64,000 bases of DNA, taken from assembly GCF_028682175.1 (NCBI RefSeq), contig NZ_JANHKS010000021.1, positions 26,815-90,814 of the forward strand. Direction: 5' to 3'. Position numbers and translations under genes: made by a program. This document shows, one piece after another, positions 1 to 6,847 of the stretch (position 1 is the stretch's first letter; the number at the start of each line of letters is the position of its first letter). This DNA is from Pseudomonas putida (GTDB lineage: Bacteria > Pseudomonadota > Gammaproteobacteria > Pseudomonadales > Pseudomonadaceae). The notes beneath the pieces were generated by a model, which saw nothing but the letters and a program-made list of their open reading frames with translations, had not been told where the DNA came from and made no database searches.

Positions 1-732
1 CCTGCAAAGACATCTGTAAAGTCAGCTGCAAAAACACCGCCCGTCACCCTGACGCTGTTCAGTGCCGATGCCATCACCGCCGCCGTGCAGAGCCTGGTCA
101 CCGAATATGAAACCGTCAGCGGGACGAAGCTTGCGGTGGTGCAGTTCTCCGAGGCGTCGCGTCAATCCACCGGTGCCGAACTGGCGGCGGCCCAGGCGGC
201 AGATGTGGTGCTCAGCGCCCGTTCGACCATGGACACCCTGGTGGCCCAGGGGCGAGTGGACAGCGCGTCGCGGATCGATTTCGGCAAATCCTTCATTGCC
301 GTAGCCGTGCGCGCAGGCAGCGCCAGGCCGGATATCGGCAGCCAGGCAGCGTTTCGCGAGACCCTGGTGAGTGCGCCGTCAGTGGCGTATTCCAACAACG
401 CCAGCGGCATGTACCTGACCCACTGGCTGTTCCCGCACATGCAGTTGCCCGAGGATTTCAAGAACAGACTGGTGGAGGGGAATTCGGCCGGTGAAACCGT
501 GGCCAGGGGAGAGGCGCAGATTGGGCTGCAGCAGATGAGCGAGTTGAAATCGGTGAGCGGCATCGAGGTCGTCGGCCTGATTCCCGACGCGCTCCAGCAG
601 ATGAAGCTCTACTCGGCAGGCCTTGTCAAAGGCAGTCCGCACCCGGCCGTGGCCGCGGCGCTGCTCGCCTGGTTGCGCTCCGGCGCCTCGAGCAAGGCCG
701 TGGAACGAGGCGGGCTGATGCCGCTGCGCTGA
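1..732 (+). CDS. Molybdate-type ABC transporter substrate-binding protein (5' truncated)
   Basis: The reading frame is open from base 1 to the TGA at 730-732, so the start lies outside the window; 243 residues remain. The fragment opens with a beta strand ending LTLFSADA, then a helix ending LVTEYETVSG. This is the usual start of the mature lobe of ModA-like (SBP_bac_11) periplasmic binding proteins, which bind molybdate or a similar oxyanion or small anion for an ABC importer. Further hallmarks are the segment AADVVLSARSTMDTLVAQG and a later VAYSNNASG ligand-loop stretch. The ATG at base 85 lies inside the conserved fold, so it is not the real start. The true ligand cannot be read from this piece, and no permease or ATPase gene follows. 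ModA-like assignment is moderately strong; the substrate is unknown. Confidence 0.75.
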   Translation, partial: PAKTSVKSAAKTPPVTLTLFSADAITAAVQSLVTEYETVSGTKLAVVQFSEASRQSTGAELAAAQAADVVLSARSTMDTLVAQGRVDSASRIDFGKSFIAVAVRAGSARPDIGSQAAFRETLVSAPSVAYSNNASGMYLTHWLFPHMQLPEDFKNRLVEGNSAGETVARGEAQIGLQQMSELKSVSGIEVVGLIPDALQQMKLYSAGLVKGSPHPAVAAALLAWLRSGASSKAVERGGLMPLR

Positions 733-743
733 GGGACACGATT

Positions 744-821
744 TCAGAACTGCCCGACACCTGCCAATGCAATGGAGAAGGAAACAATCAGCATCAGCAG
801 AATGGTCATGTTGATGGACAT
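744..821 (-). CDS. Possible 25-residue single-span membrane peptide
   Basis: A short minus-strand frame begins with ATG at 821 and stops with TGA at 744. It has a good ribosome binding site, AAGGA nine bases upstream. The peptide begins MSINMT and continues as an almost unbroken hydrophobic stretch (LLMLIVSFSIALAG) ending VGQF, enough for one transmembrane helix. It stands alone in the gap between two longer genes and has its own upstream region with a short palindrome. I do not recognise a family. The alternative is a chance frame; a longer in-frame version back to 1076 exists, but it runs through a REP element and has no convincing start. Confidence 0.35.
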   Translation of the reverse strand: MSINMTILLMLIVSFSIALAGVGQF

Positions 822-907
822 CGGGGGCAATCCTTGTTCGGGTTTTCGAGGTTGCCATGATCCTGAACTGCGCCGGCAAAATGAACGGCGATCTTGCGTA
901 TGTTGGT

Positions 908-925
908 TATCGATACAATCGATAG
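908..925. promoter_or_regulatory. Short palindrome TATCGAT-N3-ATCGATA
   Basis: Two TATCGAT half-sites face each other across three bases, about 90 bases upstream of the possible small minus-strand gene. It looks like an operator for a dimeric regulator, but no regulator is identified and no promoter was confirmed. Confidence 0.25.
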
Positions 926-954
926 TTTGAAGGGTTGATTGCGCGGGGATGTGT

Positions 955-1024
955 CCGTAGCAGTCCGGCTTGCCGGCGTCGGCGCCTTCAAGATCGCTCC
1001 CGCGGGCAAGCCCGGCTGCTACGG
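955..1024. repeat. REPIN (inverted pair of CCGTAGCA-type REP elements)
   Basis: Begins CCGTAGCAGTCCGGCTTGCC and ends with the inverted counterpart GGCAAGCCCGGCTGCTACGG, so the whole 70 bases can fold into one long hairpin. The same family recurs at 1066, 43444, 43916, 54178, 58079 and 63958. Together with the next element it fills most of the 350-base gap between 822 and 1171; nothing else is visible there. Confidence 0.85.
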
Positions 1025-1065
1025 ATGATTTGAGTGTTCGCAAGATTCGTGTCTCACCCCGGCCC

Positions 1066-1148
1066 CGTAGCAGCACGGCTTGCCGGCGGGGGCGTACTCA
1101 AGAACGCTGACGCCGGCAAGCGGAACGCCGCCCGGTCGTGCTGCTACG
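1066..1148. repeat. REPIN, second copy
   Basis: Starts CGTAGCAGCACGGCTTGCCG and ends with an inverted match (GTGCTGCTACG). The central part contains a further GCCGGCAAGC core. It lies just beyond the 3' end of the oligopeptide transporter gene and may stabilise its transcript end. Confidence 0.8.
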
Positions 1149-1171
1149 AGGCTGTGGCGATTGCGAATCCC

Positions 1172-2980
1172 TCAAAAACTCCTGAACATCTCCCAGAACG
1201 ACGCACCCACCCCGACGATGCTTTCCCCGGCAATCAACCCGGCGGCGGCGGTGATTGCGAACCGTTCGGTGAGGCTGGGCCAGCGGCGGCTGACGATCCA
1301 GGTCAGCAAGGCGCCAAGCCCCATCATCAGCGAGGTTGACGCGGGCAACACGAACGCCAGCCCCAGTGCCGCAGTGCTCGGCAGCCAGCGAGCCAGGCGT
1401 TGCGGCAGCAGGCTGTCCAGCGTCCCCAGCAGTACGCCGGCCAGCGCGCCCAGGAAAATCGCCCAGCCAATCTCTGGCGACAGCGATTCCAGCCCATGGG
1501 TCAGGGTTTGCGCCACGGCCTTCCAGGTGGCAACGGCTGGGGCCGGCCATTGCTCGGTCAGCAGCATGTGCTGCGGATCGGGAATCAGCGCCATGTACAC
1601 CAACACCCCCACCACGCTGCCGATGAAGATCCCGATGCACTGCGCCACTACCTGTTTCTTCGGCGTTGCGCCAATCGCCAGGCCCACCTTGAAATCGTTC
1701 ATCAGGTCCGTGGACTGACCGGCCGCGCCGCCGGCGGTATTGGCGCTCATCAGGTTGATCGGCACCTGACCGGGGGCGATCAGCCCGAAGGTCAGTTGCG
1801 ACAGCTTGCCAATGGCGCCAATGGGCGCAATTCCAGTGGCACCCACCACCCGCGCCGCCACCACCGCAAGACAGATCGCCAGCGGAATGCTCAGCAAGGC
1901 CATCCACAGATCGATTCCGAACAGCGCCGCTTGCAAGCCCACCACCAGCGCAATGGACAGCAGCAGCCCCAGCGCGGGACCAGCCGAGAAAGGCGCCTTG
2001 GCCTTAGGCGTGTCGCTGGCCGACACACGCCTCGGTGCCTTGAACAACCGCACCGCCAGAGCGGTGAGCGTCGAACACACCATCAGGCTCACACCGGGCC
2101 ACAACAACCACTCCACCAGTTTGGCGAACTGCGGCCCGCTGGCATCAGGCGCTAGCAGCACCCAACCGTGCCCGATCAGCCAGGGCGCCAACCCACCCCA
2201 GGCCAGCAGCGCGCCGAACAGCAGCGTCAGCCCGACACGAATGCCGATGATCCCGCCAAAACCTACCAGCAATAGTGACGGATCGAGGGTGAAGGTCAGC
2301 CGTTCCAGTTGCGCCGTCGGCGCCCAGCGCGGGATGGCCCAGATGAAGCCATCCACCCACTTCACCAACCCCGACAATAACGCCGCGCCGAACAACACCT
2401 TGATCCGCACTACTGCCTCCTGGCCATGGCGGTAGATGTGCTGCAGGGTTTCCAGCGTTGCCATGCCCTCGGGAAATTTCAGGCCGTGATCGTTGAGCAG
2501 GGAAGGGCGCAGGTACCAGGCGATCCAGATGCCCAGAAAACTCACGGAAAACACCCAGGCCATCATCGGCACCGGGTCCAGTTGCTGGCCGGTAAGCAAG
2601 GTGTAGGCGGGAATCGGCGCCACCAATCCCCCGGAAATGATCGACGCGGCAGCCGAAGCCACGGTCTGGTTGATGTTGCTTTCATGCAGCGTCCAGGCCG
2701 GCAGCTTGCCGTTGCGCCGCGCCAGGCTCTGCCACAGGCCAAAGCCCACCAGCAGCGCGATGATCGACATGTTGAACGACCAGCCGATCTTCAAGCCCGC
2801 GTACACGTTCGAGGGGGTCAGCAGGATACCCAGCACGGCGCCGGTGAGTACCGCGCGCGGGCTTAGTTCGCGCTCGATGCGGATGTCTTGCGGCGGCATT
2901 GCAGCGTGGCGACCCGGTGCTTTCTCAAAGCGCTTGAGTAGTGGAGGATCGTCACCGAGGTTTTCGGGCACAGTATTCAT
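1172..2980 (-). CDS. OPT-family oligopeptide transporter
   Basis: A 602-residue polytopic inner-membrane protein of the OPT family, which imports oligopeptides or metal-chelate-like peptides with proton symport. The N-terminus has the family-typical ELSPRAVLTGAVLG followed by NVYAGLKIGWSF, then about a dozen or more hydrophobic helices. The internal FPEGMATLETLQ and the late NLMSANTAGGAAGQS-TDLMNDFKVG stretch are OPT signatures. I chose the ATG at 2980 (MNTVPENL). A GTG at 3007 would add nine residues; neither start has an ideally spaced ribosome binding site. The gene stands alone between REPINs and the decayed region near 3.1 kb. The substrate cannot be read from sequence. Confidence 0.85.
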   Translation of the reverse strand: MNTVPENLGDDPPLLKRFEKAPGRHAAMPPQDIRIERELSPRAVLTGAVLGILLTPSNVYAGLKIGWSFNMSIIALLVGFGLWQSLARRNGKLPAWTLHESNINQTVASAAASIISGGLVAPIPAYTLLTGQQLDPVPMMAWVFSVSFLGIWIAWYLRPSLLNDHGLKFPEGMATLETLQHIYRHGQEAVVRIKVLFGAALLSGLVKWVDGFIWAIPRWAPTAQLERLTFTLDPSLLLVGFGGIIGIRVGLTLLFGALLAWGGLAPWLIGHGWVLLAPDASGPQFAKLVEWLLWPGVSLMVCSTLTALAVRLFKAPRRVSASDTPKAKAPFSAGPALGLLLSIALVVGLQAALFGIDLWMALLSIPLAICLAVVAARVVGATGIAPIGAIGKLSQLTFGLIAPGQVPINLMSANTAGGAAGQSTDLMNDFKVGLAIGATPKKQVVAQCIGIFIGSVVGVLVYMALIPDPQHMLLTEQWPAPAVATWKAVAQTLTHGLESLSPEIGWAIFLGALAGVLLGTLDSLLPQRLARWLPSTAALGLAFVLPASTSLMMGLGALLTWIVSRRWPSLTERFAITAAAGLIAGESIVGVGASFWEMFRSF

Positions 2981-3117
2981 TCCTTGGACTATACCGAATT
3001 GGGCCACGAATCGCGGCGCAAAACCTGATGAGGACGGTTATGCCAGAGGTCAAAGCTGCCGACCATCCAGTTGATTTGCTGGGAGGTGGAAGCTCGCCTC
3101 TGCGTCACGTGGGGCGA

Positions 3118-3132
3118 CGTTTTTAAACGTTT
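3118..3132. repeat. Candidate direct repeat, left copy (CGTTTTTAAACGTTT)
   Basis: CGTTTTTAAACGTTT here and CGTTTTAAACGTTT at 6036-6049 differ by one T. The two copies bracket the remnant genes and the AT-rich NdpA/membrane-protein pair. They might mark the edges of an inserted segment, but the core AAACGTTT is palindromic and AT-rich, so chance or a shared operator is possible. Confidence 0.25.
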
Positions 3133-3137
3133 GGATT

Positions 3138-3320
3138 TCAAGCATTTGAGCCATAGGCAGAAGCCGTTGGTTCACAGTACAAGATCTTCATGCGGTTGCG
3201 CGGCTTGTTGAGGAAAACAACAAGCACTGGGTCAAAGACCGCGACCTTGATATGCAGCTCGACCAACCCCGCCAAGCCGTCAAGGGATTTTCGAAAGTCG
3301 ACGGGCTTGGGTAAAGACAG
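3138..3320 (-). pseudogene. IS66-family TnpB-like (Orf2) fragment
   Basis: Read on the minus strand, this stretch gives KPVDFRKSLDGLAGLVE, then a segment with LVVFLNKPRNRMKILYCE. These match the order of motifs in the small accessory protein of IS66 elements (typically VDFRKG.DGLA...FVF.NR.R...K.LYWD). The frame lacks the N-terminus and conserved C-terminal residues, and no IS66 transposase gene is near. It is a decayed insertion-sequence scar. The open frame continuing upstream to 3389 does not look like IS66 sequence. Confidence 0.6.
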
Positions 3321-3399
3321 ACATTTTCGACTTTTGCATCGGGTCGCATCACGACGAACGGGCTCCTTAGAAAATCGAGAGCACAGCATCGAGCATCAG

Positions 3400-3618
3400 A
3401 TGAAAGCTTGGAATGTAGGGGGCATGCATCGCTTGTACATCGATCAGGAAAACTTGGCCGACGAGAAGCTCGCCTATATAAGCTCACGCACACCACTGGG
3501 TCGTCTTGGCCAGCCAGAGGACGCCGGTCCCATCGTGTCTCTGGCCTCAGAAGTGGCCGGATACGTGACTGCCGCATCTTTGCTGGTGGATGGCGGTCGG
3601 TTTGTGAATTTGCCGTAA
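3400..3618 (+). pseudogene. C-terminal remnant of a short-chain dehydrogenase/reductase
   Basis: The last 45 or so residues read RTPLGRLGQPEDAG, then SLASEVAGYVTAASLLVDGG, ending FVNLP and a stop at 3616. This is the standard tail of classical SDR proteins (TPLGR.G.PED.a..v.fLaS..a.yitG..l.VDGG). The Rossmann dinucleotide site and the catalytic Tyr-x3-Lys are missing, and the sequence upstream of about 3450 is unrelated, so this is a dead fragment. It sits next to the IS66 scar, which suggests that insertion and deletion removed the rest. Confidence 0.65.
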
Positions 3619-3686
3619 GTGGGGCCCATCTCGTTACCCTACTTCCAAGAGGGTGCGGGGAATTCGTTTACCGAAATCTTCCTGAT

Positions 3687-4982
3687 TTATCGGCGGAAGA
3701 TTGCAAGGACATGCACTAGCTGATTGTACTTGCCGAGCAGCCAGCCTGTGCATTCGGTTACTGAGTCTCGTGCCGCATCGACCATCCAAAATATTTCGTT
3801 GGTTTTCACCAAGAAAATATGCCATGTCACAAATGTAAACAGGAACGACAAGATGATAAGAATCCAAGCCATTCGCAAGTTGAGTTTACAGTCGGATTTC
3901 AGGCTGTCGAATATCGCCTTTACTTCGAGGAATAGTCTAGGCAGCTCAAGTTTGAATCGTTTTTCTTTCTGCATTATTTCGGATTCGATCGATTTAATAG
4001 CAAGCATTTGGCTTCTGATAAGCCATACGATAATAACCAAGAAAAACAGTGAGGAGGCCATGATGGAGGAATTTACTATCACGTAATTGGCGTCACCTTC
4101 GTCCTTTAATTGTGTTGTCGCCAATATTGTAGATGCGGGGATGGCAAGAAGCTTGCCTTGTATTCCAATAAGCAATCCGTTCAGCTTGACACTAAAGTCT
4201 CGTTTTTGCTCTTGGAGTTTTTCCAAATCGTTTTGGAATGAGAAGCCCGAGACGAATAATTCGTAGTTGTGTTGCGCGTTATTGATTATTTCTGCACTGT
4301 GAAGGAGGAAGTGCCCAAGTCGCTGATTTTCATCGCATGCTTTTAAGCTGGATAATAACGCGTTGCGTAAAATACGTTTTTTTTCGGATGAGTGTAGGGA
4401 GTCTGCGAAAAGCTCCTTGAGGCCGTCGATTGCGACTTTGACGGACTCCGATGATCGATGGATCGTTTCAGTCGCGACTGTGTAAGGTATCGTTATTTTA
4501 CTATCGTAGTTGCTCAGCACAAAACGTCCATCGAGGGTTTCTACAATGGTTTCCGTCTGTAGGTGTTTGAGCAAGTCAGAGGCTTTGACGATGGAAGGTC
4601 TATCGCATTCGGCTATTGAAGAATCCCATGACTTGTAGCCGGTTTGTGTGAGTGCAAAATTTTCAGGCAGTGAATGAATATTGGCAATTGAAAGCAAGTC
4701 TTCATCATTTTTTGCAAGGGCGCACTGCCAGCCTCGCGGCGGAGAAATTTCAACGGAGAATTCGAGGTTTGGGCCGATATCCGTAATAGAAGTGATCCGT
4801 GAGCCGATACGAAATTGGATCTCTGTAAAGTCTGACTCATTGAGCTTTTTTACTAGCTCAAATGTTCGCTTGGAACCAGTTAGCTGGCCATGCAGTTTTC
4901 CGCCGTTCCAGCCAAGCTTTGCCAACGTGCAAAGCTCCAAAATTACTTCCAAGTCTTGGATTGCTATAATTGTAGTCGGCAT
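3687..4982 (-). CDS. Unrecognised two-TM membrane protein coupled to the NdpA-like gene
   Basis: A 431-residue protein from an AT-rich gene unlike its GC-rich neighbours. The start is the ATG at 4982, which shares one base with the TGA of the upstream NdpA-like gene (TGATG overlap), implying translational coupling. The first 290 or so residues look soluble and mixed alpha/beta, then helical and charged (NDLEKLQEQKRDFSVKLNG). Two hydrophobic spans follow: around residues 305-327 (SSLFFLVIIVWLI) and 375-400 (AWILIILSFLFTFVTW), separated by a charged loop of about 45 residues. I recognise no family. Its tight link with a nucleoid-associated protein and its codon composition point to horizontally acquired accessory DNA. 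A sensor plus membrane-effector defence pair is one possibility, unproven. Confidence 0.7.
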   Translation of the reverse strand: MPTTIIAIQDLEVILELCTLAKLGWNGGKLHGQLTGSKRTFELVKKLNESDFTEIQFRIGSRITSITDIGPNLEFSVEISPPRGWQCALAKNDEDLLSIANIHSLPENFALTQTGYKSWDSSIAECDRPSIVKASDLLKHLQTETIVETLDGRFVLSNYDSKITIPYTVATETIHRSSESVKVAIDGLKELFADSLHSSEKKRILRNALLSSLKACDENQRLGHFLLHSAEIINNAQHNYELFVSGFSFQNDLEKLQEQKRDFSVKLNGLLIGIQGKLLAIPASTILATTQLKDEGDANYVIVNSSIMASSLFFLVIIVWLIRSQMLAIKSIESEIMQKEKRFKLELPRLFLEVKAIFDSLKSDCKLNLRMAWILIILSFLFTFVTWHIFLVKTNEIFWMVDAARDSVTECTGWLLGKYNQLVHVLAIFRR

Positions 4983-6001
4983 CAAAATTTAGGTATCGCT
5001 GCTTTGATATGCTCAGGAATCTTGGTGATGACCAAGTTCTCATCAGCATTCAAATAGATCGTTTTGTTCTCGAGGGCTGTTTGCTCGAATGATAAGGTGT
5101 ATTCTTTATTGGGGCCCGCCACTCGGTATTTAATCAACTGCTTGAGGTATTTGGATACAGGCTCGAACTCTGATGGTATTTCAATTTTGTGTTCTGTCAG
5201 ATAATTAATGAAATTCTTCGGGTCGCCGGGCTCAAGTTGGTTGGCGACTTCATTTAGGGTGATAGGTTCATTGTTGGCTATTTTAATGTCCGCCCACTCT
5301 TGTATCGCGCGACGACTGGCGAGGGCTTCATCCTCGCTTTTGTAAAGTTCGCAGTAGTTTTTAATGGCGGCGACAAGCTGCTGAGTGTGTTTTGATGGGT
5401 CAAGGTATGCATTTTCATCAATCCCAAGAAAAGTTTTGAAATACCCCACAACCGTATCTTTTCTACTTTTTCCTTTTAAAAACGACACATGAGGAGAGTT
5501 GTCATCTTCGTCGTGAGTCGCCCAACGAGCAAGATCAATATTTGCAGCGAAGTGGAGCTTGTCAATGTCTAAAGTATCAATCTCTTCAAGGTCTAGCTCA
5601 TCGTTAATACCAATACCCTTGGCGTTTTTAATTAAAACCACCATCAGGTTGGGTGTTTCATCAATGAGGTAGTCGATGATGGTTAGAAACCCTCCTGTCG
5701 AAGCTGGCTCTTTGCTCATCTCATTTTGAAGCTGAGCAAGTGCATCTCTCGAATACTTATAGAAATCCAGTTCTCCGCTTGTGTATTGCTTGGTCTTCGT
5801 ATCAAACCAGCTGGCAGGTAAGATTCGAGCATATGCCATATTGCCTTCGCCCTGATAACTGGAGAGAATGCTCTCTACAAGCTTATTAGCTCGTGCGTCG
5901 GGCAAGTCAATCTGCTTTTCTCGCGGGACGACAGTAACCAACTTATTGTGTTGGATGGTTTCGATCTTGTGGAAAACAAATCCTTTGAGAACTGCTAGCA
6001 T
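4982..6001 (-). CDS. NdpA/YejK-type nucleoid-associated protein
   Basis: A 339-residue soluble protein, close in length to E. coli YejK (about 335). It resembles the 37-kDa nucleoid-associated family (NdpA): an early MAYARILPASWF-like segment, the acidic LDLEEIDTLDIDKLHFAANIDL region, a central FLKGKSRKDTVVGYFKTFLG (in the family, the G.s....yF..flG core), and a C-terminal domain that includes ITKIPEHIK. Members bind DNA and associate with the nucleoid. The ATG at 6001 has AAGGA six bases upstream. This copy is AT-rich and is the first gene of a two-gene unit with a membrane protein. A housekeeping Pseudomonas NdpA would normally be GC-rich, so this looks like an acquired second version rather than the core gene. 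Confidence 0.8.
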   Translation of the reverse strand: MLAVLKGFVFHKIETIQHNKLVTVVPREKQIDLPDARANKLVESILSSYQGEGNMAYARILPASWFDTKTKQYTSGELDFYKYSRDALAQLQNEMSKEPASTGGFLTIIDYLIDETPNLMVVLIKNAKGIGINDELDLEEIDTLDIDKLHFAANIDLARWATHDEDDNSPHVSFLKGKSRKDTVVGYFKTFLGIDENAYLDPSKHTQQLVAAIKNYCELYKSEDEALASRRAIQEWADIKIANNEPITLNEVANQLEPGDPKNFINYLTEHKIEIPSEFEPVSKYLKQLIKYRVAGPNKEYTLSFEQTALENKTIYLNADENLVITKIPEHIKAAIPKF

Positions 6002-6035
6002 GGGCTTCCTTATCGTTTCCCATCAAATATGAGGG

Positions 6036-6049
6036 CGTTTTAAACGTTT
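6036..6049. repeat. Candidate direct repeat, right copy (CGTTTTAAACGTTT)
   Basis: Matches the copy at 3118-3132 except for one T. It lies 35 bases upstream of the NdpA-like gene, so it could equally be part of that gene's promoter or operator (palindromic AAACGTTT). Confidence 0.25.
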
Positions 6050-6181
6050 CATTTGTGAATTAATAACGAATAATGGCACGAAGCCACTCTCAGATAAAGC
6101 GCTTTTCATCTGTTTTTAGCTGTCTTGTCAGTCACCGCCAAGATGGTGCTCTGACTCAGTAAAAAGAATGCTGCGCATCCA

Positions 6182-6847
6182 TCACCACGAGTCATAGGGA
6201 ATCCCGAACTTGTCGATGTAGGCTTGAGATTCAGGCTCCAACTCCAGCGCATAACGCCCGTTGGAGCGTCCTAAGTCAGGGCCTTTCGTGACTACTGCGC
6301 CTTGCACGCGACTCACTTCAATAGGGTCGAGGCAACCACCATGCAGCCAGGTCTTGGCAACGCCTCCGGGTGCTAAACCCACGGTAATCGCCTCCCTATA
6401 GCCCGTGATCCATTTGCCATCAGCCTTGCAAAATGCTCGCTCACCTTTGACCATCGCTTTGCGAATGGCCTCAGGTATTTCGATGTAGGCCTGGTAAGTC
6501 TGGGGTTCTGCCAACGATTGCCAGCGCACGTAGATGAAGCGAGGAAGATTTGCCCCTGAAACCTGTTTGCCGGCCCCCGCGCCAGGGCGCTGTGGCCAAC
6601 CGTTCGGTCTTCCCTTCAGATTCGGTGGGGTCTGAATCGCTGCCACCCCGCTCATCGCACGCTTGAACCACCTGTCCTTGATATCGACGACATCGGCGGT
6701 TTCGATCCACACTTCCATATAGTTGGGGGCGAAGAACCCCAGTCGCCACGAATCGTAAGGAAGCGGCGAGGCGTGACCGGGATTACTGCTGCATCCGATG
6801 AGGACCATTATCAACAGCAGCCACAATGCTGTTTTGCGTTTATTCAT
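6182..6847 (-). CDS. DUF2931-type lipoprotein, probable immunity protein of the Tle effector
   Basis: A 221-residue protein starting MNKRKTALW with a hydrophobic stretch ending in the lipobox LIGC, so it should be a lipoprotein facing the periplasm. The mature part contains YDSWRLGFFAPNYMEVWIETADV near its start and YIDKFGIPYDSW at its end, which fits the DUF2931 family. Its start overlaps the 3' end of the PAAR-lipase gene by 8 bases, so the two are made together. Tle phospholipases act in the periplasm and their immunity partners are commonly periplasmic or lipoproteins encoded next door; that role is inferred from context. A longer start at 6907 would place 20 extra residues before the signal peptide and is unlikely. 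Confidence 0.75.
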   Translation of the reverse strand: MNKRKTALWLLLIMVLIGCSSNPGHASPLPYDSWRLGFFAPNYMEVWIETADVVDIKDRWFKRAMSGVAAIQTPPNLKGRPNGWPQRPGAGAGKQVSGANLPRFIYVRWQSLAEPQTYQAYIEIPEAIRKAMVKGERAFCKADGKWITGYREAITVGLAPGGVAKTWLHGGCLDPIEVSRVQGAVVTKGPDLGRSNGRYALELEPESQAYIDKFGIPYDSW

